Origin: CAKSQL01 sp045649415
GTDB lineage: Bacteria > Bacillota > Clostridia > UBA1381
NCBI GenBank assembly: GCA_045649415.1
Contig: JAZRPY010000006.1
Coordinates: 23,409-87,408 of the forward strand
DNA: 64,000 bases
Direction of reading: 5' to 3'
Shown here: positions 16,434-24,913 of the stretch, in pieces
Layout: each line of letters opens with the position of its first letter
How positions within the stretch are numbered: position 1 is the stretch's first letter
Position numbers and translations under genes: made by a program
Notes under the pieces: generated by a model
The model's database searches: none
Told to the model about the DNA's origin: nothing
The model's input: the letters and a program-made list of their open reading frames with translations, nothing else

Positions 16434-16464
16434 AAAAAGGCTAACCAAAAGGTTAGCCTTTTTT
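16434..16464 (+). terminator. bidirectional terminator between the SLH gene and spoIID
   Basis: GGCTAACC (16439-16446) pairs with GGTTAGCC (16451-16458), flanked by AAAAA and TTTTTT, so it can act on both strands. Confidence 0.92.
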
Positions 16465-16545
16465 ATGTGCAAAATTGATGGCGAGGGTTTTGTCCCCATG
16501 ACGAAAGATTTTGAATTTAAATTTGTCTTATGAAAAATTTTTTAT

Positions 16546-17505
16546 TTATCCAATCTCCACACCTGTGTAATATGCTTTTAAAATTTCTTCATATCCTGCA
16601 CCTTGACCTGCCATATAGTTTGCTCCATACTGACTCATTCCAACACCATGCCCGTTACCCTTCACATTCATAATAATATTACCATTCTCATTAACTATTT
16701 CCACATTGGTTGACCTTAAATTAAACATTTCCCGAAATTTTAATCCCCTAATAACTACTCCACCTAACTGAATGGATATAATTCCACCTGCATCGCTTCT
16801 TTTTATTTCTCCTACTAATCCCTTTTCCCAATTAACTTCCTTAACATTTTTCTCTATAACTGACTTAAACTCCTGCTCTGATAAAATGCTTTGGGATTGG
16901 TATCTTGGAGAATTTTCCTCGCCCTTACTTTCCACGCTTACAAGATATGGAACATGGGAGCTCCACACATCCTCGGCATTTTCAGTAAACCCTGAGGATG
17001 TGGAATGGAAAAGGGCAGAGATTGGCTTGTTGTCATATGTAATTATTATCCCTGATGTTTCATCCACTGCAGAGGAGATTTTATCCCAGTATTCTTCTCT
17101 TTTATCCTCTGCCCACATTTGTTTTTTGTCTGCCTCACTAATCCATGCCTTGCAATGAGTTGAGTCGGTACATATATCTGCACCTTTATGCACCTTTTTA
17201 GCATCTTCGTTGTTCCACATTTTCCTGTTCACCAGATATGTTCTTGCTGCAATTGCCTGAGCTTTCAGTGCTTCTTTTTCAAACTCTGCAGGCATCTCGG
17301 CAGAAACCACCTCTTTTAAGTATTGCGACATATCCATATCCCGAACCTCGTCTATCTTGTGAACATACACCGAAATTGTTTTATAAGGCTCATTTTTTTT
17401 AAAATTCTCCTGATTATAAAAGGTGGAAAATCTGCTTACTATAACATAGGGAACACAAAAAATCACCAACAAAATTATAAAAACTACCAATAATATTTTC
17501 TTCAT
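16546..17505 (-). CDS. spoIID: stage II sporulation protein D
   Basis: A 319-residue SpoIID, a membrane-anchored lytic transglycosylase that cuts septal peptidoglycan during engulfment. An uncleaved N-terminal membrane helix is visible (MKKILLVVFIILLVIFCVPY). The catalytic Glu lies in the signature VVSAEMPAEFEKEALKAQA, followed by IAARTYLV. Later family segments are SALFHSTSSGFTENAEDVW and GNGHGVGMSQYGANYMAGQG. GGGTGAT lies 7 bases before ATG. Expected regulation is sigmaE in the mother cell; a convincing sigmaE promoter was not found, only a CATATATA-type -10 about 30 bases upstream. It is divergent from acpP. Confidence 0.95.
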   Translation of the reverse strand: MKKILLVVFIILLVIFCVPYVIVSRFSTFYNQENFKKNEPYKTISVYVHKIDEVRDMDMSQYLKEVVSAEMPAEFEKEALKAQAIAARTYLVNRKMWNNEDAKKVHKGADICTDSTHCKAWISEADKKQMWAEDKREEYWDKISSAVDETSGIIITYDNKPISALFHSTSSGFTENAEDVWSSHVPYLVSVESKGEENSPRYQSQSILSEQEFKSVIEKNVKEVNWEKGLVGEIKRSDAGGIISIQLGGVVIRGLKFREMFNLRSTNVEIVNENGNIIMNVKGNGHGVGMSQYGANYMAGQGAGYEEILKAYYTGVEIG

Positions 17506-17572
17506 TATATATCACCCGTTTATATATATGAGGTTGTACACATAAAATTTACAATAAATTTTCCAAAACGTA

Positions 17573-17601
17573 TTGCAAAATATTGAAATTTTGGTTATAA
17601 T
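17573..17601 (+). promoter_or_regulatory. promoter of acpP
   Basis: TTGCAA (17573-17578), a 17-base spacer and TATAAT (17596-17601), about 60 bases before the start codon. Confidence 0.75.
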
Positions 17602-17662
17602 GTTATAAGATTGAATTATTTTTTAATCTTATGCATAACTCTTTTATGAGGAGGTGAACAAG

Positions 17663-17890
17663 ATGGAATTTGAAAAGATAAAGAGTGTATTGGCAGAGCA
17701 GCTTGGAATTGACGAGTCAATAATCACAATGAATTCTTCATTTATTGATGATTTGGGTGCAGACTCTTTGGACATAGTTGAGTTAATTATGGGCTTGGAA
17801 ACTGAATTTGACATTGAAATTCCTGATGAAGATGCCGAAAAAATATCTACTGTTGGTGATGCAGTAAATTATATTAAAGAAAGAATATAA
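17663..17890 (+). CDS. acpP: acyl carrier protein
   Basis: A 75-residue acyl carrier protein. Ser in LGADSLDIVELIMGLE (about residue 36) is the phosphopantetheine site. The protein is acidic and three-helical, with the usual end DAVNYIKE. ATG 17663 is preferred because GAGGAGGTGA spans 17649-17657; a GTG at 17654 overlaps that site. It has its own promoter and lies upstream of rnc-smc-ftsY, a common gene order in Bacillota. Confidence 0.95.
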   Translation: MEFEKIKSVLAEQLGIDESIITMNSSFIDDLGADSLDIVELIMGLETEFDIEIPDEDAEKISTVGDAVNYIKERI

Positions 17891-17905
17891 ATTGATTGAT
17901 AGCAT

Positions 17906-17929
17906 AGGCTGCCGAGAAATCGGCAGCCT
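17906..17929 (+). terminator. stem-loop between acpP and rnc
   Basis: AGGCTGCCGA (17906-17915) pairs with TCGGCAGCCT (17920-17929) around a GAAA tetraloop. No U-run follows, so it is probably an mRNA-stabilising or processing hairpin, not a full terminator. Confidence 0.6.
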
Positions 17930-18021
17930 GTGTAATATTGATGAATAAAATCTGCAGGTGAGGATCAAAAACGCCTTGCCCGATAACCACTAAAAATTAT
18001 GAAAGGAACTGATATAAAACA

Positions 18022-18687
18022 ATGAACAAAATAGGCTACAGCTTCAAAAACAAAACGCTTCTGGATTTAGCTTTAACGCATAGCTCATATGGGAACGAAA
18101 ACCATTGTCCATGTAATGAGAGATTGGAGTTTTTAGGTGATTCAGTTCTCAGTATAATTATAAGTGAGTATTTATTTTTAAATATGCCCGATGTAGATGA
18201 GGGAAAGTTATCAAAAGTCCGTGCATCCTTGGTGTGTGAGCAAACTTTGTCCAAATTTTCAAAGGCTATGAATATAGGCGAGTTAATCAAGCTTGGTAAG
18301 GGAGAGGCTACCACAGGAGGAAGAAGCAGAGCGTCAATTTTATCCGATGCCTTTGAGGCAATTTTAGCGGCAATCTATCTTGATAGTGATATGGCAACTG
18401 CAAAAAAATGGGTATTGGAAAAGATGAAGAATATGCTCAAGCTTGCAGTTGAGGGAAAAACCTACAAGGATTATAAAACAATTCTTCAGGAGCATGTTCA
18501 GAAAACCGGGGGAACTATTTCCTATAAGGTTATTTTTGAGTCAGGACCTGACCATAACAAAGATTTTCTTGTTGAGGTCATTGTGAATGGTGAGAAAAAA
18601 GCATCAGCTCATGGTATGAGCAAAAAGGATGCCGAGCAGAATGCTGCAAAAAAAGTATTGGTGGAATTTGGCTATGAAATACTTTAA
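18022..18687 (+). CDS. rnc: ribonuclease III
   Basis: A 221-residue RNase III, which cuts double-stranded RNA in rRNA and mRNA processing. The signature NERLEFLGDSVLSIIISEY (residues 31-49) carries the catalytic acidic residues, with the second acidic site in ILSDAFEAILAAIYLD. The C-terminal double-stranded RNA-binding domain runs from about residue 155 (YKTILQEHVQ) to KKDAEQNAAKKVL. AAAGGA lies 12 bases before ATG. It overlaps the next gene by 14 bases. Confidence 0.96.
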   Translation: MNKIGYSFKNKTLLDLALTHSSYGNENHCPCNERLEFLGDSVLSIIISEYLFLNMPDVDEGKLSKVRASLVCEQTLSKFSKAMNIGELIKLGKGEATTGGRSRASILSDAFEAILAAIYLDSDMATAKKWVLEKMKNMLKLAVEGKTYKDYKTILQEHVQKTGGTISYKVIFESGPDHNKDFLVEVIVNGEKKASAHGMSKKDAEQNAAKKVLVEFGYEIL

Positions 18688-19684
18688 CATCCCTATTTTT
18701 GTGCCACATCTGGGATGCCCATTTGATTGCGTTTTTTGTAATCAACTGAAAATTACAGGTGCAGACTCGGATGTTGACGAAAAACAGGTAAAAATGCAGA
18801 TAGAAGAGCATATAAAGATGCTCCCTAAGGACAATTGCGAAATTGAAATTGCCTTCTTTGGAGGGAGTTTTACGGGAATTGACAGGGAGCTTCAGAAGAG
18901 ATTATTGTCGGTTGCCTGTGAGTATGTGGGAAGGAATAATATTGTTGGAATAAGAGTATCCACTCGTCCCGACTATATCAACGACGATATTTTAAAAATG
19001 CTTACCGATTTCAAGGTAAGAACAATCGAGCTTGGAGTACAAAGTATGAAAGAGGATGTGCTAATAAACGCCAATCGTGGACACACCCCTCAGGATGTTG
19101 AAAAAGCAGTGGAGTGCATTTTAAAATACCCCATCCGTTTAGGACTCCAAATGATGACAGGACTCCCCGGTGACGATTTTTCGGGCAGTGTATATACTGC
19201 AGAGAGAATAATCGCCCTGAGGCCTGATTTTGTGAGAATTTACCCCACTCTTGTTATTGAAAACACAAGACTTTCAAATATGTATAAAGAAGGCAAATAT
19301 AAGCCACAGACAGTTGATGAGGCAGTAGGGCTTTGTGCAAGGCTTGTGGGGATGTTTGAGAGCGCAGGAATAAGGGTTATCCGTGTGGGCCTACAAAACA
19401 CCGAGGAGATTTGTGAAAACGGGTCGGTTGTTGCAGGGCCATTTCATAGTGCCTTTGGTGAGCTTGTGGAGTCAAGGTTATTTTATGAGAAAATAGAAAA
19501 AGCAGTTGAGGATATAGAGGAAGAAAATATTGAAATCTATGTTAATTCAAAAGAGGTTTCCAAGGTAGTAGGTCAGAAAAGAGAGAATATAGAAAAAGCA
19601 AAAAATGTGCTATCAAAAAACATTGTGATAAAGGGTAGAGATATAGTAAATAAGGGAGAAATAAAAATAAACAAAAGGTGGTGA
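18674..19684 (+). CDS. radical SAM protein, Elp3-like without acetyltransferase domain
   Basis: A 336-residue radical SAM protein with the cluster motif CPFDCVFCNQ (C-x3-C-x2-C) near residue 14. Further Elp3-type segments are visible: EIAFFGGSFTGI, RVSTRPDYIND, ELGVQSMKEDVL, LQMMTGLPGDD and RIYPTLVIENTRL. It lacks the GNAT domain of full Elp3, so tRNA wobble modification cannot be assumed; the function is unknown. This gene is often found between rnc and smc in Clostridia. I chose ATG 18674 within the end of rnc; a longer frame from 18629 would overlap rnc by 59 bases and begins with residues unlike the family. Confidence 0.85.
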   Translation: MKYFNIPIFVPHLGCPFDCVFCNQLKITGADSDVDEKQVKMQIEEHIKMLPKDNCEIEIAFFGGSFTGIDRELQKRLLSVACEYVGRNNIVGIRVSTRPDYINDDILKMLTDFKVRTIELGVQSMKEDVLINANRGHTPQDVEKAVECILKYPIRLGLQMMTGLPGDDFSGSVYTAERIIALRPDFVRIYPTLVIENTRLSNMYKEGKYKPQTVDEAVGLCARLVGMFESAGIRVIRVGLQNTEEICENGSVVAGPFHSAFGELVESRLFYEKIEKAVEDIEEENIEIYVNSKEVSKVVGQKRENIEKAKNVLSKNIVIKGRDIVNKGEIKINKRW

Positions 19685-19690
19685 GAAGGC

Positions 19691-22600
19691 GTGTATCTTA
19701 AAAGAATAGAGCTTCAGGGCTTTAAATCCTTTGCCGACAAAACAGTTTTAGATTTCGGTCATGGAGTCACATCCATTGTAGGACCAAATGGTAGTGGTAA
19801 ATCCAATATAGCCGATGCAATTCGTTGGGTAATGGGTGAAATGAGTGTTAAATCCCTGCGTGGCTCTAATATGCAGGATGTCATTTTCGCAGGCACAGAA
19901 AGCAGAAAAGCAGTAAACTTTGCAGAGGTAAGTCTTGTGCTTGACAACTCAACCAGACTTTTCCCTATTGAATTTGATGAAGTAATGGTTACAAGACGAG
20001 TTTTCCGTTCGGGCGAAAGTGTGTATCAGATCAATCGTGCCAACTGCAGATTGAAGGACATTGTTGAGCTATTTATGGACACAGGTATCGGCAGAGATGG
20101 ATATTCCATGATAGGTCAGGGTAATGTGGCACAGATTTTATCTACCAAGGCTGAGGACAGAAGAACATTTTTTGAAGAGGCTGCAGGTGTTTCCAAATTC
20201 AAGCATAGGAAAGACGAGGCAATGAAAAAGCTTGGCCAGGTGAACGACAATCTTATAAGAATTAACGATATTGTTATTGAGCTTGAAAGCCAATTAAAGC
20301 CATTGGAAAATCAATCTAAAAAGGCACACAAATATCTGCTTTTGTATGGGGAATACAAGGGTTTAGATGTTAGTATGTGTCTTATCAACCTTGAAAAAAA
20401 CAAGGAGCTTTTGGAAAAAGCGAAGGAAGAATATAAGGCTGTTGAGGATGAGATAAACGACTTAAAATCAAAGGAAAGTGAAATTGAGCAAAAGAGAAAT
20501 GCACTTTATGAGGAAAGCACTAAAAAGGACGAGGAGCAGGCATTAAAAAATAGTGAGCTTATCTCAAATGAGAGTGCAAGTATGTCGGCTGCGAATGAGA
20601 TTTCCATTGCAGAGAATGACATAAAAAATAATTTTGCTATGTCGGAGAGAATCGACAGGGAAATTTTAGCGATTGAAAAGGAAACAAAGCAGGCAGAGGC
20701 TCAGATTGAGGAGTTATTAAAGCAGATTGACGAGCTAACCCAAAAATCTCAGGAGCTTTTAAAGGGCTTTGAATCAATTCAGGACGAAAATGACAGGATA
20801 TATAACAAAATCAATGGTTGTCGTGAGGAAAGCGAAGGGTTAAAGGCAGAAATTATTGAGCTTATGAACCTATCAGCTGCCGAAAAAGCTAAAATGGCAG
20901 GTATGGAGTCCTCAAGGCAGAGCATCATCGAACGCCGTGAGGTTGTGGAATTAGAGAGAAAAAGCCATGGTATGAGCATTGAGAATATCAAGGCAGAATA
21001 TGATAAGGTGACCTCTGACATCAGTGAAAAGTCAAAAAAATGTGGTGAGCTTCAGGAGAGCATTGAAACGCTTGAGAGGGATTCAAAAGCTAAGAGAGAT
21101 GAATATGAGCTGTCAAGAAGAAAGGCCGATGAAATCAGCGTCAGCTTAAATTCCAAAACCTCACAAAAACGACTTTTAGAGGGAATGGAAAATTCGTATG
21201 AGGGCTATGCAAAAAGTGTCAAGGCAGTTTTGCAGGCTCAGGAATTGAAAAAACTAAGTATTTATGGCACATTGTCAGGCTTGATAGATGTTGATAAAAA
21301 GTATATCACAGCTATCGAAACAGCACTTGGCGGGGCAATGCAGAATATAGTTGTTCAGGACGAGGAGGACGCTAAAGAAGCTATAAGCTTCTTAAGACGC
21401 ACCCATCAGGGAAGGGCAACCTTCCTGCCTGTCAGCTCTGTAACAGGCAAGAAATTGGCAGAGGAAAAAGAGGTTGCCGAGTGTAGTGGTTTTATCGGAA
21501 TTGCCTCCGACCTTGTTGGGTTCGACAAAAAGTATGATTCAATCATAAAGAATTTATTGGGCAGAGTTGTGGTTGTGGATAACATTGACAATGGTATAGC
21601 CCTGAGCAAAAAATTTGGATACAAATTTAAAACTGTCACATTAGAGGGCGACACATTAAATGCAGGTGGCTCAATGTCGGGTGGAAGCATGAATAAGGCG
21701 GCAGGCTTTTTGTCCCGTGCAGGTGAAATTAAGGAGCTTGGCAAAGAAATTCTTTCACTCACACAGGAGCAAAAGTCAATTCTTGAGAAAAATGAGGGTC
21801 TTGAAAGAGATATTAAGAACCTTGAAACTCAGCTTGAAACCTATCGACCTTTGTGGAGAGAGTATGAAAATGAGCTTTTGGTGTTAGAAAATACCAAGGA
21901 GCATCTTTCAAAAACTCTTGAAAATAGCGATTCATCCGAAAAGGCATTTTCAAAGGAGCTTGAGGAGATTGAAAAGCAATTAGCAGCAAGTGGTGAGGAA
22001 ATTGCACTCCTTATTGCATCTGCAAGAAAGCTTGAAAATCAAATCAATGACAAAAACAAGCTTGTTTTAGAAAAGGAAGAGGAATATGAAGCACTTGTTC
22101 TTGAAAAGGAAACTAAGAGTCGTGAAATAATGGACGAAACTGTGAACTTAAAGGAGCTTGAGCATAATATCCAGACAAGCAGAGTATCCATAGAGGAGCT
22201 TGAAGAGAAAATTAAATCCAATAAATTGGCAATAGATGAAAAACAAAAGGACAAGCTATATATTGCCGAGGAGAATAAGCTATTAGAGGAAAAGGTAGCT
22301 CAGAAAAAAGCAGAAATTGAAAAAATTAAGGAAACCTCCGAGGAAATCAAGGCAAAAATTGTTGAGATTGAAAAGGAAAAGGCAGATATAGTAGAAATTT
22401 TAAAGAAAATCCAGAGCAACAATAAGGATGTTACTGACAGAATGATTTTGTTGCAACAGGAATTATCCCGAGCAGAGAACAAGCAGTTAAAAATCAGTGG
22501 TGAAACTGAGAATATCATAAATCGTTTGTGGGATGATTATGAATTGACTACCTCAACTGCCGAGGAGATTAAGCAAAATATTGAAAATGAAAAGGAAGCA

Positions 22601-23257
22601 GCACAGAAGGTTGCAGAATTGAGAGGACAAATCAAGGCTCTTGGCAGTGTAAATGTTGATGCTATTGAGGAGTTCAAGCAGGTATCGGAAAGATATGAAT
22701 TCTTAACAGCCCAGAGAAATGACCTTGAAAAGTCAAGAGCAGACCTCAATAAAGTAATTGAATCTACTCAGGATCTTATGGAGGAGCACTTCAAAAAGCA
22801 ATTTGAGGAGATAAACAAGAGCTTTGCACATGTGTTTAGCGAGCTATTTGGTGGTGGAACAGGATCACTTTCCCTGTCCGACCCTGAAAATGTTATGGAC
22901 AGCGGTATTGAAATCAAGGCTCAGCTTCCGGGTAAGAGTATGCAACACCTGAGCTTATATTCGGGTGGTGAAAAGTCATTCATAGCAATTGCGTTGTTGT
23001 TTGCTATTCTTGAGGTTAAGCCGACTCCGTTCTGCATTTTGGACGAAATCGATGCAGCACTTGATGATGTTAATGTTTCAAGATTTGCAACCTATTTGAA
23101 GAACTACCTATCCCAGACACAGTTCGTTGTTATCACCCACAGGCGTGGTACGATGGAGGCTGCCAATATTATGTATGGTGTAACCATGCAGGAAAAGGGC
23201 GTTTCAAAGCTATTGTCTTTGGAGATAGATGATGTGGATGACGAAATGCTTGAATAG
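19691..23257 (+). CDS. smc: chromosome segregation protein SMC
   Basis: A 1188-residue SMC ATPase, the core of bacterial condensin with ScpA and ScpB. Walker A GPNGSGKS is at residues 31-38. Two long coiled coils (about 170-505 and 670-1020) flank a hinge around 510-660 (YGTLSGLIDVDKKYITAIE; GGSMSGG). The ABC signature LYSGGEKSFIAIALLF and Walker B FCILDEIDAALDD lie near the C-terminus. Length and order are normal. The start is GTG at 19691, only 6 bases after the previous stop, with GGTGGTGAGAAGG upstream. Confidence 0.97.
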   Translation: MYLKRIELQGFKSFADKTVLDFGHGVTSIVGPNGSGKSNIADAIRWVMGEMSVKSLRGSNMQDVIFAGTESRKAVNFAEVSLVLDNSTRLFPIEFDEVMVTRRVFRSGESVYQINRANCRLKDIVELFMDTGIGRDGYSMIGQGNVAQILSTKAEDRRTFFEEAAGVSKFKHRKDEAMKKLGQVNDNLIRINDIVIELESQLKPLENQSKKAHKYLLLYGEYKGLDVSMCLINLEKNKELLEKAKEEYKAVEDEINDLKSKESEIEQKRNALYEESTKKDEEQALKNSELISNESASMSAANEISIAENDIKNNFAMSERIDREILAIEKETKQAEAQIEELLKQIDELTQKSQELLKGFESIQDENDRIYNKINGCREESEGLKAEIIELMNLSAAEKAKMAGMESSRQSIIERREVVELERKSHGMSIENIKAEYDKVTSDISEKSKKCGELQESIETLERDSKAKRDEYELSRRKADEISVSLNSKTSQKRLLEGMENSYEGYAKSVKAVLQAQELKKLSIYGTLSGLIDVDKKYITAIETALGGAMQNIVVQDEEDAKEAISFLRRTHQGRATFLPVSSVTGKKLAEEKEVAECSGFIGIASDLVGFDKKYDSIIKNLLGRVVVVDNIDNGIALSKKFGYKFKTVTLEGDTLNAGGSMSGGSMNKAAGFLSRAGEIKELGKEILSLTQEQKSILEKNEGLERDIKNLETQLETYRPLWREYENELLVLENTKEHLSKTLENSDSSEKAFSKELEEIEKQLAASGEEIALLIASARKLENQINDKNKLVLEKEEEYEALVLEKETKSREIMDETVNLKELEHNIQTSRVSIEELEEKIKSNKLAIDEKQKDKLYIAEENKLLEEKVAQKKAEIEKIKETSEEIKAKIVEIEKEKADIVEILKKIQSNNKDVTDRMILLQQELSRAENKQLKISGETENIINRLWDDYELTTSTAEEIKQNIENEKEAAQKVAELRGQIKALGSVNVDAIEEFKQVSERYEFLTAQRNDLEKSRADLNKVIESTQDLMEEHFKKQFEEINKSFAHVFSELFGGGTGSLSLSDPENVMDSGIEIKAQLPGKSMQHLSLYSGGEKSFIAIALLFAILEVKPTPFCILDEIDAALDDVNVSRFATYLKNYLSQTQFVVITHRRGTMEAANIMYGVTMQEKGVSKLLSLEIDDVDDEMLE

Positions 23258-23276
23258 TCATTGAAAGGAAAGAAAA

Positions 23277-24185
23277 ATGGGATTTTTTGATAAGCTGAAG
23301 CAAGGCGTGGGTAAAACAAAAGAAGCTATTGAGAACCAGGTAAATATGGTGTTCAAGGTGTTTGTAAAGGTCGATGAGGAGTTTTTTGAGGAGCTTGAAG
23401 AGGCTCTTATACTGGCAGATATAGGAGTTGAAACCTCTTGTGCTATTATAGAAATTCTTCGTGACAGGGTAAAGGAAAAGCGTCTTAGCGAGGCAGAACA
23501 AATAAAAGAGGAGCTAAAAGCAGTAATAACCGATATATTAGTGTCGGTGGATACCTCTATGCATATTGACACCAAGCCATCTGTTGTGCTTGTGATTGGC
23601 GTTAATGGAGTCGGGAAAACCACAAGTATTGGTAAATTAGCAGCTCACTATAAGCAAAACAGTAAAAAGGTATTGCTTGCGGCTGCTGACACCTTCAGGG
23701 CAGCGGCTATTGACCAGTTGGATATCTGGGCAGAAAGATGTGGCTGCGATATAATCAAGCAACAGGAGAATAGTGACCCTGCAGCAGTTGTGTTCGACGC
23801 TTGTCGTGCTGCAAAGGCAAGAGAGGTTGACCTTTTAATCTGCGATACTGCAGGCAGACTGCACAACAAGAAAAATCTTATGGCAGAGCTTGAAAAAATC
23901 TCACGAGTGATTGAAAGAGAGCTGCCTGAGGCAAACAAGGAAATTCTGTTGGTGCTTGATGCAACAACAGGTCAGAATGCAACGAGTCAGGTAAAGCAAT
24001 TCTGCGAGGTTGCGGATATCACGGGAATTATACTCACCAAGCTTGACGGAACTGCAAAGGGTGGAATAGTGATTTCCATATCACAGAGTGAAAAAATTCC
24101 GGTTAAATTTGTGGGAGTTGGAGAGGGTATTGACGACTTACAGGAATTTAATCCTGAGGAATTTTCAAAAGCAATATTTGATTAA
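23277..24185 (+). CDS. ftsY: signal recognition particle receptor FtsY
   Basis: A 302-residue SRP receptor GTPase that docks ribosome-nascent chain complexes at the membrane. The NG domain is complete: G1 GVNGVGKTT (108-116), ADTFRAAAIDQL, DTAGRLHNKKNLM, TKLDGTAKGG and the end FVGVGEGIDDLQEFNPEEF. There is only a short N-terminal basic segment in place of the long acidic A domain of enteric bacteria, as usual in Bacillota. AAAGGAAAG precedes ATG. It follows smc by 19 bases and ends the operon. Confidence 0.97.
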   Translation: MGFFDKLKQGVGKTKEAIENQVNMVFKVFVKVDEEFFEELEEALILADIGVETSCAIIEILRDRVKEKRLSEAEQIKEELKAVITDILVSVDTSMHIDTKPSVVLVIGVNGVGKTTSIGKLAAHYKQNSKKVLLAAADTFRAAAIDQLDIWAERCGCDIIKQQENSDPAAVVFDACRAAKAREVDLLICDTAGRLHNKKNLMAELEKISRVIERELPEANKEILLVLDATTGQNATSQVKQFCEVADITGIILTKLDGTAKGGIVISISQSEKIPVKFVGVGEGIDDLQEFNPEEFSKAIFD

Positions 24186-24191
24186 AAAAAA

Positions 24192-24236
24192 CTCCTTTGC
24201 GAAAGGAAAATTCACCCTTCGCAAAGGAGCTTTTTT
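24192..24236 (+). terminator. bidirectional terminator between ftsY and the small Cys-rich gene
   Basis: CTCCTTTGCGAA (24192-24203) pairs with TTCGCAAAGGAG (24218-24229), flanked by AAAAAAAA and TTTTTT. It ends both ftsY and the convergent small gene. Confidence 0.93.
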
Positions 24237-24241
24237 ATACT

Positions 24242-24388
24242 TTAGCAGCAGTTGTTATTATTGTTGCAACAACCGTTACCAAACAAGCTTCCACCGTCGC
24301 AGTAGAAAAGAATAAAGATGACAACAATCAATATCCAAATCCATGAAGAATCGTCGTTGCCACAACCACATCCACTAAATAAACCCAT
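24242..24388 (-). CDS. 48-residue Cys/Gly/Asn-rich small membrane protein, hypothetical
   Basis: A short frame with excellent support: AAGGAGG (24397-24403) lies 8 bases before ATG, and a terminator follows the stop. The product starts MGLFSGCGCGNDDSSWIW, has one strongly hydrophobic helix (about residues 16-29) and ends in a cluster of Gly, Asn and Cys (NGCCNNNNNCC). It holds seven cysteines. It resembles, in style only, the small hydrophobic Gly/Asn/Cys-rich proteins of Bacillota that are often linked to sporulation (YjcZ-like). Position between ftsY and dpaAB would fit a spore-related role, but this is inference. A possible TATAAT -10 lies about 30 bases upstream. Confidence 0.75.
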   Translation of the reverse strand: MGLFSGCGCGNDDSSWIWILIVVIFILFYCDGGSLFGNGCCNNNNNCC

Positions 24389-24568
24389 AATAATATCCTC
24401 CTTGAAAAAGATTATAACAAAATGTTATACTACACTGTATTCAAAAAGGTTAAATGTGGTTACAAGAAGAAGCTTCCGGGGGAGAAAATATTTTAATTTT
24501 ATAGTTTAAAACCTGTCAGGTATTTCCAAGACAGATAGTATAACAGATATCGATAAAATCTGTAAATA

Positions 24569-24630
24569 AGTGATGCGAGTCGCTCTCACACGCCAAAGGC
24601 GTACATCACAGACTATAGTTTTGCATCACT
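24569..24630. repeat. 62-bp imperfect palindromic element
   Basis: The ends AGTGATGC (24569-24576) and GCATCACT (24623-24630) are perfect inverted repeats, and an internal ACGCC-AAA-GGCGT hairpin sits at 24590-24602. Its GC-rich centre stands out from AT-rich surroundings. A small non-autonomous or REP-like repeat is possible; only one copy is in this window. Confidence 0.45.
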
Positions 24631-24636
24631 AAAAAA

Positions 24637-24668
24637 AGTCACCTTTGATTATCAAAGGTGACTTTTTT
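24637..24668 (-). terminator. terminator of tRNA-Leu, bidirectional
   Basis: AGTCACCTTTGA (24637-24648) pairs with TCAAAGGTGACT (24652-24663) around TTA, with A-run and T-run on the two sides. It lies 3 bases after the tRNA 3' end. Confidence 0.9.
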
Positions 24669-24670
24669 AT

Positions 24671-24757
24671 TGGTGCCGGTGGTCGGGGTCGAACCGACAC
24701 GGTATCGCTACCACGGGATTTTGAGTCCCGCGCGTCTGCCAATTCCACCACACCGGC
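24671..24757 (-). tRNA. tRNA-Leu (anticodon CAA)
   Basis: The minus strand folds as a class II tRNA of 87 bases including an encoded CCA end. Acceptor GCCGGTG pairs with CACCGGC; the anticodon stem is CGGGA/TCCCG with loop CTCAAAA, so the anticodon is CAA and reads UUG. The T arm has GGTTCGACCCC. A long variable arm supports leucine. It stands alone with its own terminator. Confidence 0.95.
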
Positions 24758-24840
24758 AAATTGAGTACTCAAATATAATACCACAAAAGCTTTAATATGT
24801 CAACACTTTTTTCAAAAATAAAATCATAAAAGAGATATGA

Positions 24841-24868
24841 ACAATAATATAACAAAAATCATACTATA
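24841..24868 (+). promoter_or_regulatory. candidate sigmaK-type promoter for dpaAB
   Basis: AC (24841-24842), a 17-base spacer and CATACTATA (24860-24868) match the mother-cell pattern AC - N16-17 - CATANNNTA. Known sigmaK control of spoVF in Bacillus supports it. Low information content keeps confidence modest. Confidence 0.35.
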
Positions 24869-24913
24869 TAGCATAGGCAAAGAGCCTTATTTAAAATAAA
24901 AGGGGAGAGGAAA

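Larger units (their letters stand above)
24389..24668. other. intergenic region with palindromic element and terminator
   Basis: No gene is seen. The plus strand holds weak hairpins (CTGTC/GACAG and CAGAT/ATCTG near 24517-24563) and a compact inverted-repeat element at 24569-24630 (see separate entry). Confidence 0.5.

Noticed and set aside
24088..24315. 75-codon plus-strand frame at the end of ftsY
   Set aside because: It crosses the terminator and the antisense of the small Cys-rich gene, whose ribosome-binding site is far better.
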